Below are positions 1 to 12,042 of a stretch of 64,000 nucleotides of DNA, in pieces (positions within the stretch are counted from its first letter, which is position 1; every line of letters starts with the position of its first letter). Source of the stretch: Neomonachus schauinslandi (lineage: Eukaryota; Chordata; Mammalia; Carnivora; Phocidae); NCBI RefSeq assembly GCF_002201575.2, contig NC_058404.1, positions 71,691,065 through 71,755,064 on the forward strand. Reading direction: 5' to 3'. The notes below the pieces were generated by a model. The model made no database searches and had not been told where the DNA came from. It saw only the letters and a list, made by a program, of their open reading frames with translations. A program made the translations under genes and the position numbers.

Positions 1-278
1 CCAGAATATTTGGTAATCTAAAACAAAGTTCTGTTAAGTTAAATGATGAGTCAAGTTAAATCTGTTGACTATCTAGGTCATTTCCAAATAAGATAAAATA
101 ATGAAGCATTAAGTACTAAACCTGGGTTTATCTACTTTTGTCTTATTACAGAAAAACTAAAGATAAATTTGGGTCTTTTCATAAATATGCTTTATGCTTT
201 ATTGAAAAATTATACTGTGAAAAAGTTTCTAAAATTATGAAATATATTAACAGCTTTGCCAATCTAAAGAACTCTTGT
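1..278. other. AT-rich intergenic DNA
   Basis: No gene or named repeat was recognised. The stretch ends with the left target-site copy of the first SINE, at 266-278. Confidence 0.5.
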
Positions 279-467
279 AGGGCAGGCAGCTGGGTGGCTC
301 AGTCGGTTAAGCGTCTGCCATCTGCTCAGGTCATGATCCAGAGTCCTGGGATAGAGTCCCATGGTAGGCTCCCTGCTCAGGGGGAGTCTGCTTCTCTGCA
401 CCTCCCCGGGCTCCTGCGCATTCAATCTCTCTCTCTCTCAAATGAATAAATAAAATGTTTTTTTAAA
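279..467 (+). repeat. CAN SINE
   Basis: It has the tRNA-derived head with ctgggtggctcagtcgg, a CT-rich middle and an A-rich tail. The direct repeat aaagaactcttgt flanks it at 266-278 and 468-480. The open frame across it comes from the SINE and is not a gene. Confidence 0.93.
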
Positions 468-873
468 AAAGAACTCTTGTGTAACAGACAGTTCACAATT
501 GCTCATTACTCAGCTTTCACGAGAAATTAAGGTTTCTCACCATTACAAAATCTAATCAATATAATGAAGACTACTGGAAATGATAAGGGAAACAACTTTC
601 CATGCAAGGAAAGTAAGATTTGTGATTTCAGTAAGAAAAAGTATAAAGAATAAGAATATGGTTCTGTTTGGGGGAAAAGAAAGTGGTTTTGTCCTAAAGT
701 GAGGCTGGTTATTTGGGGAGGGAAGACTGAGGACAAAGTCTGAATGTAAACAGGTTGCAGGTTTGTGGAGAGGGAATCTTTAGAGAGGAGTTACATGTGT
801 GATCAATGTTTGCTACGATTAAGATAAATTTAAGTAAGCAAATGAGTTCTAATGCCAAAAGCACACTAGTGCA

Positions 874-1056
874 GGGCCCCCTGGGTGGCAGAGTCAGTTA
901 AGCATCTGACTCTTGGCTTCAGCTCAGGTCATGATCTCAGGTTCCTGAGATGGAGCCCCACATGGGGCTGTGCTCAGCCCTGTATCTACTTGGGTTTCTC
1001 TCTCCCTCTCCCTCCGCTCCCCCACCTCTAAAATAAACAAGTAAATCTTAAAAAAA
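874..1056 (+). repeat. CAN SINE, diverged
   Basis: The head ctgggtggcagagtcagtta and the tail aaataaacaagtaaatctta are diverged, so this is an older copy. The flanking repeat aaaagcacactagtgca (857-873) matches aaaagtacactagtgca near 1057-1073 with one difference. Confidence 0.9.
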
Positions 1057-1073
1057 AAAAGTACACTAGTGCA

Positions 1074-3463
1074 AAATATTTGTGTTCTCTTTATTAAAAG
1101 GACAAAGATTTCTTGAATATTGGTTTGCTCTTAATAAGAAAATATAAACGAAAGTTTTTCTTTACCTTTTAAGTTATCTACCTAAGAGAAAAGGATTCCA
1201 TGTTTTGCCAAAATAATTTGCTATGTTCATTATATATAATTTATTGTTATATGTTTGCCCTTGATTACGTAGGAAAACTGAGTGTTGACATTGAAAGAGC
1301 TAAGTTTTGCTCACAACTATGTAACCTACTGTATTTGCCTTTGATATCTTTTATTGTCACTTTGATTAAATGTATACTTCAGTATTGTTTCATAATGATT
1401 TCTGTTCATATTTAATCAAATATTCAAACCTTTGATATTTTTTGACATACTTCCCCAAATCAAATTCTAAAATAAAACAATCTAACTGAAATTTTCCAGC
1501 AGGCCCTTGAAACATTTCCAAACAATAACATTGTGAGAAATTAAACTAATTAGGCTTATTTCATATGTTAAACTACATGGGAAGAATAAGTGATATTAAA
1601 CCCTCTTAGATTCTATTTCTAGAGATATGTTATTAAAATAAGTTTTCTAAAAGTTGTACAAAACTCCTAGAAACTAATGATAATAATCAGGTATGTTTTT
1701 ATCTTGAGGTGGTGTGTGGTGTGTGTTCAAAATAATCAGATTTCCTTATCAACTGCATTGTAATTAATTTGAATCAGCTCTTTAAGCATGGCCATTTTTA
1801 AGTCTTTTCTCATTTACAGAGTTACACTGTTACTCAGATGCTCTTGTAAGAGCTTCCTGAAGATGTGTTTCAACTTCAGTGAGATTCATGGAAAGAACTC
1901 TGAGTACAGGTTTCTGATAGCCTTAAGATCATAAAACTGAACTAGGTAAAAATTTCTGGTTTGACTAGAAAAACTGAATTCAAGCAGAACGAGAATTAAT
2001 ATCATGGGACTTGAATAAACTAAGGAAGATAATTATAAATTTTACAACTTATTGTTTGTAACATTGCTGACTTTTTAAAAATGCTTTGTTTTTCTTGATT
2101 TAAGAAAACTTTTTATTTTAAACAAACTGACAGTGATTTGATAAAATATACCTTTGTGAATAAATTGAAACATTTATGTTGCTCCCTGCCTGAACCCTCT
2201 AGAACTCAAAAACTCTCAGGTAGTATTCTTAAATTTTTATGGCAAAATATTTATTTGCATAAGTTCAATAAGAATCCATATTTCTTATGACAGGAACACC
2301 TGAAATCATTGGTTATATTACTAAAGCTTTGACTGGAACGTGTTATTTGAGAGAGACCTGCAGATATGACCAGCTTTGAGGAACTCAGGTTGGCTTTATG
2401 GAGTCAATAAAGCCCCTTGGAAATAAGAGCCTGGTACCTTGCTTACAGACTTCCCAGAGCCTTGCCAGGTAAGTAAAGAAGGTCATTCCTAGCAGGTGCA
2501 GGAGACAATACTTTGAGGACCTCGAGAAGAAAGGAATTCACCCAAATCTATAGGTATTGTAGGCATAATCTGATGACAAGTATTTGGCTTGGGTTCTGGC
2601 CTTCAGAGGCTGTTAAAAGTTCAGTCTAGAGATTCCTAATGAAAATTCCAGTAAAGTAGTTTTTAAAGAATCTATATGGTTATTGCAAGACTTATGAAAA
2701 TCATCAGGCCAAGTTTTGTTTTTGTTTTTTGAAACTAGACTTATTTTGCAACTAGTGTTAATTTGGCTATCTTTGGTAGAAATGAGAGCGATTATAGAGA
2801 GAAAATTTGTTTCAATAGTGCATTTTTGTAGATATTTGATTTGGATACTATTCATTATAAACTGGACTAAATCCTGGTTTATTCTAGTCCTCCAATGCCT
2901 GGTTACAACTCTCTAAACTAACATTTGATTGTTTTCCCCCATCTTCTGACTTAGAATCATTTGAGAGCTAATACTACCCTTTTTTCTAAATCCCTTCAAA
3001 CTGAATATAAACAACTTGATGTAAACTGCAGAGAAATTACCACAATAGTTGATGTATAGATGATCTTTGTGTCTATTGCTCTGTGGGCCACTCAAAAAGA
3101 TCCCCAGACATTTAAACTACAAACCAGGACAATCGATCAGATTGTCACTGCTTGCCCTCTCTCTATCTGCAGATGCTTGGAGCCTGACATCTAGAAATCT
3201 TGACTGGCTACCTTTGAGAACTCAGAAACAAGTTTATAATTTGATCCAATCATTAACTGTTGTTTTTCTTTTGTTTCCATAGAAATACTTTTCATTTAAT
3301 ACCTGACTACTGGAACCATAAGCCTAACTTTTAGAACACAACTGCATCACTGCCTCATGAAATGAACTTAACTGAACTGACCTATTGTTGGGAGTAAGGG
3401 ACTAGTTCAAGGACATGAAATAGTATACCAGGTCACCTTCCCTGAAGTTTCAGAGGAGGGAAC
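1074..3463. other. AT-rich intergenic DNA, no recognised feature
   Basis: Short open frames here are about what AT-rich DNA gives by chance. No splice-flanked exon, RNA gene or named repeat was recognised. Old unrecognised repeats are likely. Confidence 0.5.
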
Positions 3464-3943
3464 TGTAAGGGCCAAGGGCAGGCTGCCCCCAGATGAGCCA
3501 CATGGCATGCAGACTATTTGAGCCAAGGCAATTGAGACCCTACAGTTTCCTGAGAAATTTTTCTCCTCCCTTAACTGCATGGAAGAATCTAAACTGGGGA
3601 TTTTTTCCAGATTAAGGATTAATAGCAGACATAAATATTATCTGAGTGACCCATCTGTATGGCAGGGCAAACATCTAATTATGAAACATCTGCTCTTCTT
3701 ATTATCCTGTGAATTGTATTCCTTTCCTCTCAAGTTCCAGACCAATACCCGCCCCCCCTCCTTAGTTCAGGATGACAAATATTCCTCATTTTCCTGACTG
3801 TCTTTGGAATTCCTATGTCTGTGTAGATTTCCTGTACATACTATTAAATTTGAATATCTCCTGTTAATCTGTCTCATGTCAATTTGACTCTTGGTCCAGC
3901 TACAAGGATTCTTGAAGGGGAAAGGAATTCTTGCTCCCTGATA
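3464..3943 (+). repeat. LTR, copy 1 of a local pair (ERV1-like)
   Basis: It starts tgtaagggccaagggcaggc and shares its order of blocks with the element at 6102-6560. These include the opening GC-rich block, the middle with ctttggaatt, and the near-end block ctcatgtcaatttga...ccagct. The right boundary is approximate because no clear 3' duplication was seen. It carries no coding sequence. Confidence 0.65.
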
Positions 3944-4659
3944 CCCTTTTCTCTGTATTCCCCATGCTGAAAAGAATTGGTTATGTAGGAATAGGAGGAG
4001 CTTAAGGAATTGCTTAGCCAGCCCTAAAGTTAACACTATTTGAAGATCAGTTCAATTCATGAAAAATAAATAAATAAGAAGGCAGTATGTGACTTTCAGA
4101 ACTATCAGCTGAAATGACTGACAATAAGTTAGTTTAGTAAGTTAAATATTAAATGTATTTTAACCACTGTTTTCAAGGCTTTTCCAGAGATGTGAAAATA
4201 ATAAATCTTAGGTTGGTGATAAAAAGAAACACATTTTTGGAGGATGTTCTCAGGTCTGTGCATGTGTTTTTCAAGTTTTGGTGTTTAGCCAGTTTTTCCT
4301 ACCATGGAATCAGGGTTTCTATTTTGGATCATTTCATGGAGCAGTATGTTCTTTAATTTCAACAATTCTGATTTGATTTATATTTGTATGCTTCTTAATC
4401 TGCATGGTTCAGAGCCCAATTAATATTTCTTCGTGGAGCCTCTGGTACTTGAGCTACATGTATCCATTCCAAAACAGTTCACTATTCTTAAAAGCCTCTA
4501 GATATTTCTAGTCTATGTTCAGTTACATGACTGAGTATTACTGATACAAAAGGAAATAGGAGAGAATGAGCTACTAATTCATTTGTTTGAATACTTCTCT
4601 TTTTATCTTTTCTTTATTAAAAAAAAAACAACAACGATCAGAGTCAACTCTGAGGACAA

Positions 4660-4890
4660 TATGGTAAAGTAGTTAATTGCATAGATTCTTCAGTCACACT
4701 GCTTTTCTCCCCATGATTTAGTAGTGGTGTAAACATTGGACAAGTCACTTGAGTTCTTTGAATACAGTTTCATCACTTATAAAATCGGAAAAGTAGTAGA
4801 TCAATACACTCCAGTGTTGAGAAGATTAAAAATAGTACCTACCTCACAGGTTTATTGTGAATAGCAAATTGTTAATACAAATGTGATGCT
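4660..4890 (+). repeat. MIR SINE
   Basis: It has the MIR order: an aagtcacttgag block, a tttcatcacttataaaat block, then agtacctacctcacaggtttattgtg. It is strongly diverged, as expected for a mammal-wide relic. Its presence between the two LTRs argues that they are separate insertions rather than one provirus. Confidence 0.75.
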
Positions 4891-4955
4891 TAAAACAAGA
4901 GTGGCACCCATTATGCACTGAGAAATTATCAGCTAATATTATTTTTGAGGTTGTT

Positions 4956-5707
4956 GCTGTTATTGCTCTTTTTTTTGTTTTGTTTTTTTAATAAATGCTT
5001 AAAATTTTTAATACTTCTGTCATTTCACAAAACATCTTTTGTTGACATTCTACAAATGATACCATCCAATAATGTTCCAATACTTTCTTCTTGTGAATAT
5101 AGTTTATATATCTTTTTGACTTCTGTAATATTTGTTATGTCAGGAAGGTTTTTTAGAGAAACTTGATGACCTTCAACCTGAGATATTAGGTCTTCTTGAT
5201 TTCTTTGTTTTTCTCCCTCTTCAGTGTAAACAATAAGAATTGAAAAAATCATTTGCTGAGATACCAAATTTTTTCAAAGCTGAAATATTGTCATTTGGGG
5301 AAAGGTTGAAAATAATTTCAGTTGATAGAGTTCTTGTCTTCATTTTTCCCAGTTTGTAGAGATGAACTTCTTTGCTGCCACAAGTATCTGAAATGGATCG
5401 ACCATCACCTTAAGGTTTATTAATGAACCATCAATAGCACCTTCCATGGCCTTTTTTCTCAAGACTCCAGCATTTTTTACATCTTTAAATAACAGAAGGG
5501 TCACCCTGCATTCGGGAAATAGGTCCAGCTGATATGTTAACTGCATTTCATAGACAAGTAGGATTCAGGGCGCCCAGGGACCCGGGTCCAGGTCCCTCTA
5601 AGACGCGCTCCTCGGCCCTTTCACGACGTCAGGGAGCAGGCGCCTGGCCCTGCCGCGCTGTGTTCCGGGGCTGGCCTTCCAGGCCTCCGCTGTTAATTGC
5701 TGTTTTT
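4956..5707 (-). pseudogene. TPRKB: TPRKB processed pseudogene
   Basis: Retrocopy of TPRKB, which encodes the TP53RK-binding (Cgi121-type) subunit of the KEOPS tRNA t6A-modification complex. The start codon is at 5544-5546 and opens with MQLTYQLDLFPECRV. The natural C-terminus, ending CRMSTKDVL, is at about 5025-5060 in another frame. A deletion near 5375-5385 and an extra base near 5255 shift the frame, and one codon is lost between, so no full protein can be made. No intron is present. A T-rich tract at 4969-4990 is the poly(A) tail read from the other strand. The GC-rich block 5560-5690 is the carried-over 5' UTR. A near-direct repeat, gctgttattgctctttt (4956-4972) versus gctgttaattgctgttttt (5689-5707), looks like the target-site duplication. 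Confidence 0.93.
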
Positions 5708-5799
5708 ACAATCAACCATTAACCTGACTAAACCCCTTGGGTACCCCCTACAGAAAGGTAGGCTTAGCCAGCCCTAAAGTTACCTGGCCACCACTGGCA

Positions 5800-6010
5800 A
5801 CGAATGCATAGCGTAAAGAGCAAAAACACAGCAATTGGAAGATCTGGATCAGACTTGTCAGTTACTGCTTGGCAAGTTAACCGGAGTCCCAAATTCCCCA
5901 TTTTACAATGGTGATAACATTGCCTGGCCCACTTTCCTAAACTAAGGTACTAGGAGAATCAAATGAGACATGTTTGAAGGCTTCTCTTAAACCTTAAAGA
6001 GCTACCCCAC
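5800..6010 (+). repeat. MIR fragment
   Basis: Diverged MIR-like order: a tcagttactgc...gcaagttaac block followed by ccccattttacaatggtgataa and an atgagac end. This is an old repeat with no coding content. Confidence 0.5.
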
Positions 6011-6101
6011 TCTGTTACTAATTGTATGGAATTAACAATGGAATAAATCAAAGAGTCATGTAAGAAGCATTGAGTGACAAGTGACAACTATCTCTTGGCT
6101 G

Positions 6102-6560
6102 TGTAGGGGCCAAGGGCAGGCTGCCCCAAGATGGGCCCCTTTGGTGTAAACATTGTTTTGAGTTACAAGCAAACACAACCCAGCAGATTCAGAAAAAGCT
6201 TTCTAAGCTCCCCCTCAACTGCCTGCAGGTACCAGCACGAGAGCTATTAACAGAGATTCCTCTTTATCCAAGAGACTTATTTGTATAATAGTATGCAAAC
6301 TATTTGTTTTGTCTTCCAAACATCTCCATTCACCCTCCTCCTAATGGTCTTTCTCCTCTATATCCTCAGATTCTTACCCCTTTCCTTAGCTCATATAAGC
6401 CTCATGTTGCTTCACTGTCTTTGGAATTTCATGTCTATGTGGATTCCCTATGTGTATGAAATTCAATTTGATTTCCTCCTGTTAATCTCTCTCATGTCAA
6501 TTTGATTCTTAGTCCAGCTAGAAGGATCTTGAGGGCATAGGAAATTCTTTCTTCCCAACA
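6102..6560 (+). repeat. Solo LTR, copy 2 (ERV1-like)
   Basis: The element begins tgtaggggccaagggcaggc and ends cttcccaaca, giving TG...CA ends. The 4-bp repeat gctg flanks it at 6098-6101 and 6561-6564. Four-base duplications are usual for gammaretrovirus-like (ERV1) elements. It is clearly related to 3464-3943 in the same orientation. No internal retroviral gene adjoins it. Confidence 0.8.
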
Positions 6561-6564
6561 GCTG

Positions 6565-8100
6565 CATCTACCTTTGACATTCATATCGCTGTTCTTTTCT
6601 TTTTTGTTGAAAATAAAATCCAAACATAACTAAATGATACAATAATGTTATGCATTTTCTAACACTAGTAAAAATAATGAAAAGGAAGTAAATTGTCCAT
6701 TGATCCATTTGCATAGAGCATGAGGTTCTTTTTTTCTGAATGGGAACTTTATCAGCAACATAAAAAATTAAAATTAGCCCATGCCAATATGATAAAATAA
6801 TACTCATTTCCAATGACATTTACAGCAAAACAATTTCATTGAATGTAATCATGAGTATGTTTACACAACATAAGTATTTAATAAAATGTCATTTAGAATG
6901 CATTTTGAAGGATCTTTATGATTTCTGCTGTCTCTATATTATGGCTCCCCACATGGCAAAAAACATCAAACTGGAATGCAGAAACAAAAAGTCCTAAACT
7001 GGTTTAACCAGATTCAAAGAGCTGGTAATGAGGTTTCACTTGAGAAGCATCAATACCCTATTGAAAAGATTAGAGTGTGAAACAACATTTGCTCTACTAG
7101 AATGATTTTAATGCTGTTCAGTTAAAAAAAAATCTTGCCTCTAAATAACTTTTGCAATTTACCAAGTACTTTCATACACGTCATCCCCTTGTTTATGAGG
7201 GAGAGGGTTTTGCTTATTTTAGATGTGGGGACCCAAGGCTCAGAGGAGTGAGGGACTCATACAATGATAAGGGTCATGGCTCTACTCATTCACCCAGGAG
7301 CCCATCATTAGATTCCAAACCTATAGCTCCTTCCTTAAGACATCATTCTTTTCCTTTATGTGTCTGGAGAAATCAACAGTTGGTGTTTGTTTATTATAAT
7401 GCATGATAGAATAAAAAGAAATCAAAATAAAAGTTATCTGTAATGAGCTATGTAAATCGGAGGGAATTGACGTAATCTTCACTTTTCTTGTCTTTAAACC
7501 AAAGACATTATAGATAGTAACTTTTATACCTTCTGTAGGGTTTTGGTAAGAATCAAGTGAGTAGATACATATAAATGTATTTTATGTACAGTACAACTTA
7601 ATGTACATTGGATTTGCTATCTTTATTATATGGTTTTCTGTCTGAATTATATGAATTGTGAACGTTCTTGTGAGAAAATACCACAAAGGAGATATGAGAG
7701 TGAGCTACATAAGACTTTTGACCTTTGGCCCTACTATGACAAGCTACTGAACTGTCTAAACCTGTGAAAGTAAGGCAACTGTAAAGAAGAAATATGATAA
7801 TTTATGTAAATGACATAGTACAGTGTTTGACACACAGTAAACACTCATCAAATGTGAATTTACAATCTATTTAAGAAATGTATTCATAAAAATGTAAATA
7901 GTCCACTTTAACATGAGGTAAGATAACACTTGAATCTTAAATGACATTATAGAGAATAGAAGCCATGGTTTCCTGATCCCTTCCTCTATCACTCCAGCCC
8001 CACAGATAGGAGCTAAAGTCAGCAGAATAAAGCAGCTCTAGATTCATTCCATTTTATTATCCTAAGGGAATGAAAATCAAACCACCCAGGGTTATTTATC
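6565..8100. other. Intergenic DNA with two MIR-like relics
   Basis: Stretches 7150-7345 (reverse MIR, tttaccaagtactttcata through the ggacccaaggctcagagg block) and 7720-7860 (forward MIR, ending cacagtaaacactcatcaaa) resemble MIR. Nothing else was recognised. Confidence 0.5.
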
Positions 8101-8155
8101 TGCCAAAATAATGTGCATTCATTTTATTGAACTCATCTCCCTTCCTTCTTTTCTT

Positions 8156-8187
8156 CCCCCTTCCCTCCTTTCTTTCTTCTTTCTTTC

Positions 8188-8238
<51 letters not shown>

Positions 8239-8248
8239 NNNNNNNNNN

Positions 8249-8296
<48 letters not shown>

Positions 8297-8376
8297 TTTC
8301 TTTTCTTCCCTCTTCCCTCCTTTCTTTCTTCTTTCTTTCTTTCTTTCTTTCTTCTTTCTTCTTTCCTTTCATTTTC
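8156..8376. repeat. CTTT microsatellite with assembly gap
   Basis: This is a run of CTTT units with impure CT-rich flanks, interrupted by ten N at 8239-8248. The true repeat length is therefore unknown. Long open frames on both strands here are a by-product of the repeat. Confidence 0.97.
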
Positions 8377-8416
8377 ACCTCTGCCAAGAGACCCATTAAA
8401 AAAAGACCATAAATAG

Positions 8417-8612
8417 GGCGCCTGGGTGGCTCAGTTGGTTAAGCGACTGCCTTCGGCTCAGGTCATGATCCTGGAGTCCCGGGATCGAGTCCCACATCGG
8501 GCTCCCTGCTCGGCAGGGAGCCTGCTTCTCCCTCTGACCCTTCCCCCTCTCATGTGCTCTCTGTCTCTCTCATTCTCTCTGTCTCAAATAAATAAATAAA
8601 ATCTTTAAAAAA
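8417..8612 (+). repeat. CAN SINE, young-looking
   Basis: It has the full head gggcgcctgggtggctcagt, an internal block with ggagtcccgggatcgagtcc, and an aaataaataaataaaatctt tail. The direct repeat aaaagaccataaata lies at 8401-8415 and just after the A tail. Confidence 0.95.
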
Positions 8613-8845
8613 AAAAAAGACCATAAATAAATGGCCATAATTTCCAAGACTACTCAGACCTACTTTCTTGGCCTTCTTTGGAAATCTGTTGTTTCTCCAG
8701 TGTAACTTGGGTAAAGGTGATTTTAGTGAAGCCAAGAGTTGTCCCATATGAAAAAAAAGTGGTACAGTAGTGTAGTGAGAACTATGAACTAAATAGGGAG
8801 TCCTGAGCTGTGATGTGGCTGTTCTCACATATGTAACATTTGATA

Positions 8846-9319
8846 TGTTGTGGTGGACAGAATCATACCCTCCCCTCCCCATCCTCTTCCTCTCCTTGAG
8901 ATGTTTATGTCCTAATCCCCAGAGCCTGTGAATACGGCAAAAGGGACTTTGTACACATGATCAAGTTAAGGATATTGGTATGTGGACAGTATCTTGGATT
9001 TTCTGAATAGGCCTGATGTAATCACAGAGGTTCTTATAAGAGAGAGACAAGAGTATCAAAGTCAGAGAAGATGTGGTGATAGAGGCAGAGGTGGGAGTGA
9101 TTCAAGGAAGGAGCCATGATCCAAGGAATGCACGTGGCCTCTAAATACTGAAATAGGCAAGAGAATGGATTCTTCTCTAGAACCGCTAGGAGGAATGCAG
9201 CCCTGCTGACACCTTGATTTCAGGACTTCTGACCTTCAGAACTGTAAGGTAATAACCTTTTGTTTTAAGCCACTAAATTTTTGGTAATTTGTTATAGCAG
9301 CAATAAGATACTAATACAG
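8846..9319 (+). repeat. MLT1-family LTR (MaLR)
   Basis: It has landmark MaLR blocks in order: atgtttatgtcctaatcccc, ttcttataagagagaga, the gctgacaccttgatttc block, ttttgttttaagccactaaa and a catactaatacag-like end. It is a relic of a non-autonomous ERVL-related element. No internal sequence was recognised next to it. Confidence 0.85.
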
Positions 9320-9367
9320 TTTTCTCAGTATCCTTTCTTTTCAAATTCTGAGGTCTCTTGAAGACCT

Positions 9368-9717
9368 TGTTAAGGACTGAATATTTATGTCCCCTAAAAT
9401 CCATATGTTGAAGCCTTTTCCAATTCCCAGTGTGACAGTATCAGGGCCCTTGGTAGGTGATTAGGTTTAGGTGAAGTCATAAGGGTGGGTCCCTAAGAGG
9501 GGATTAGTGTCCTTATAAGAAAAGGAAGAGGCCAGCCATGTGAGGATACAGCAAGAAAACAGACATCTATAAGCCAAGAAGAGGGCCCTCTTCAGGAACT
9601 GAATCTGTCACCACCTTAATCTTAGACTTTCTAGCCTTTAGAGCTGTGAGAACTAAATGTCTGATATTTAAGCCACCAGTCTATGGTATTTTGTTGTAAT
9701 GGCCCAAGCTAAGACAG
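9368..9717 (+). repeat. MLT1/MST-type LTR (MaLR)
   Basis: Characteristic blocks are ccatatgttgaagcc, gtgattaggtttaggtgaag, gggattagtgtccttataag, ccatgtgaggatacagcaag and agccaccagtctatggtatt. It lies 48 bp after another MaLR LTR, same orientation, but of a different subfamily. The two are therefore separate insertions. Confidence 0.9.
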
Positions 9718-9725
9718 ACCTATAA

Positions 9726-9975
9726 ATTATATATATATTTTTTTAAATTTTTATTTAAATTCAAGCTAGTTAACGTTCAGTGCAATATTGGTTTCAGCAG
9801 TAGAATTCAGTGATTCATCACCTACATACAACACCCAGTGCTCATCATAACAAGTACCCTCCTTAATACCCATCACCCATCTAGCCCATCCCCCACTCAC
9901 TTCCCTCCATCAACCCTGTTTGTCCTCTATTGTTAAGTCTCTTATGAATTTGTTTCCCTCTCTCTCTCTCTTTTT
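9726..9975 (-). repeat. L1 3' end fragment
   Basis: Reverse copy of the carnivore L1 3' UTR. Blocks include agctagttaacgttcagtgc, acaacacccagtgctcatca, tccttaatacccatcaccca and the pyrimidine-rich ctctctctctctc end. It is related to the fragment at 29404-29665. Confidence 0.85.
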
Positions 9976-12025
9976 TATAAGTTATATTTCTATGCTAATC
10001 TTTCAGAGATGTCAGTAATAGTAGCAAATCTCCCACTCTATTCCTTGCATATCCTATTACTATATGTATCGATCTCTTCTCCTGTTGGCTCTGTTATGTT
10101 TCACTGAGAAAAGGATCACACTGATATAGCTTATAATTAATTTAGGATCACGGGCCCCCCTCCCATGGTTAGCCACAGCCTTCTTTGAAAGAATGATCTT
10201 TCCGCAGAATTAATTGACACAGAAATTGTTGGTCTGTCCATCAGCCAAAGTTCTGCATTGCAAGCAACAGAAACTAGCTGTGGCTGACTTAAACACAAAA
10301 AGGAAACATATGAATACTGAGTAATTCACAGAATCACAAAGAAGACAGGAAAAATAGTGGGAAAAACATCAATTACATGTAATTCTATTTATTTCCTGCA
10401 TGAGAAGTTATCCAAAAGCTATTGATTTGAATCAGTTGTAAATATTACATAAGTATGTAGATTTGGGGAGTTTTCCTTTTTACAAGAAGATAGATGGCAT
10501 TATTTTACAGTTTTTGACTTGGGGAACTAAAAAATTATCTTTGCTTTTTGTGCTGGTAGGTGCCTTACAGGGTCTGCAGGTTTTTCCTGCCAGTCTTCTC
10601 AGAGCTAGAAATCTTCCTTCCACCATTACCAAAGTATTTGGTCTGTTTCCCAACACTAATTAATTTTTCTATTTTTTAAATTGCATTTCAACATCAGGAA
10701 TACATAGAGGGAGGTAGTTCATCCTGAGAATTGAGAATGAGGCTTGAGAAAAAGCCAGCAGTGAAACAAGAAGGCTGGGAAAAGAAAAGGGGAGCAACAT
10801 ATGAAACTAATCATCTTGGGGTAGGGAAAAATTCTGGAGACGAGTCACATTTCAGTGATGAGTGTGTGAATAAAAATCAAAAGGTTATTTATCATGGATT
10901 ACACTAAACATACTTATTATACATTTGAGAATAAATGCAGTGAAACCCCTATAAACCAATTGATTGGCTTTTATAGGTCTGAATTCTACCATTTTATCTT
11001 CTGGTTCATGGTTTCCTTGGCACAGATTCTTAGTAACTGTCATTTAGTGTTTGTCACAGATGTAACCCTGTGTATGGTGTATGGTCTGGCATTTTGGGGT
11101 CTCTTTTACTCTAGACTCAGTGTACTAGACTGTGCATATCATCTCCCTAACCTACTGAACCTTGGAGAGCTAGGAATAAGCAAGATAGAAGGAATCCAAG
11201 GGAGCTGCATGCTCCTTGCCTCAGTAAATCACTGTGGTACAGGAAGTAGGGGACCTGTGGGTTGAAATGCTTACCAAGCAATCCATGTGGTTAGAAAAAT
11301 ATTAGTTGTTAGCACATCTTGCCACCCAGGGGTAAACCTTAACAGTTACCCCAATCCTTTGGGAAGAACTATAATAGATCACTGGGATTGAAAATGCTGA
11401 TAAAAATTTCTTGAGAATTTTGTGCAAAATGCAGATCCCTGGGCCCCAATCCTGCTATTCTAATTGTTAGGTCTGTGATTGTTTCCCTGGGATTCTGCAA
11501 TTTTAACAAGCATCCCATTCCTCCAATGATTCTAAAGCAAGCAGTCCACATTTAGAGGTCCACTGTCTGGCTCCCAGGTGAAGTCTAATGCATGGTACTC
11601 TTGGTCTCCTCTCACTTGGTATCAGGGTTTAAAAAGGAATGACACCTAATGCTCAGGGAACACCCTGTAAATAACTACAAGAGATTCTTCTGCAGGTTGC
11701 TTCAGCTGCAAGAAAATTCTGTACAGACTCTTTCCAGCTCTGGCGGCGATGAGCTCCTATTAACAGATGTTCTGCAAGATTTCTGCTCTTAGTGCAAAAC
11801 TTGTCCTGGAAAAAAATTGCGCTCAGTGTGCAATTGGTTGGGTGGGAAGCAGCCAGCATGCAAGATATGATTGGCCAGGGCATCTGATTAAAGGAGAATG
11901 AACCCCTCCAGCATTCCTTCATAACCCATACTGTAGCCAAAGAATGGTGATGCCCACTATCCACATAAGAAATCTATGGATCAGAGACATTTCCTTGCCT
12001 TTGCTAGGTTATAATAGGACTTATT
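9976..12025. other. Intergenic DNA, mostly unrecognised
   Basis: A 123-codon frame at 10894-11265 has no recognisable domain. An old repeat is suspected around 10240-10340 (gcaagcaacagaaactagct). No supported gene was found. Confidence 0.45.
11395..11560 (+). repeat. hAT-Charlie-type DNA transposon relic
   Basis: The blocks aaatgcagatccctgggccc, gattctgcaattttaacaag and atgattctaaagcaagcagt match the well-known non-autonomous MER5/MER58-like hAT elements. Subfamily is uncertain. Confidence 0.65.
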
Positions 12026-12042
12026 ATTTGGGTTTCTTTTTT

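Noticed and set aside
5534..5722. GC-rich open frame and possible CpG-island promoter
   Set aside because: It lies where the 5' UTR of the adjacent TPRKB retrocopy belongs and ends at the target duplication, so it is carried-over mRNA sequence.
8111..8416. Long open frames rich in Phe/Ser/Leu or Lys/Glu/Arg
   Set aside because: They are translations of the CTTT microsatellite and run through unknown bases.
10894..11265. 123-codon plus-strand frame
   Set aside because: No family resemblance, no splice-site context and no neighbouring exon.
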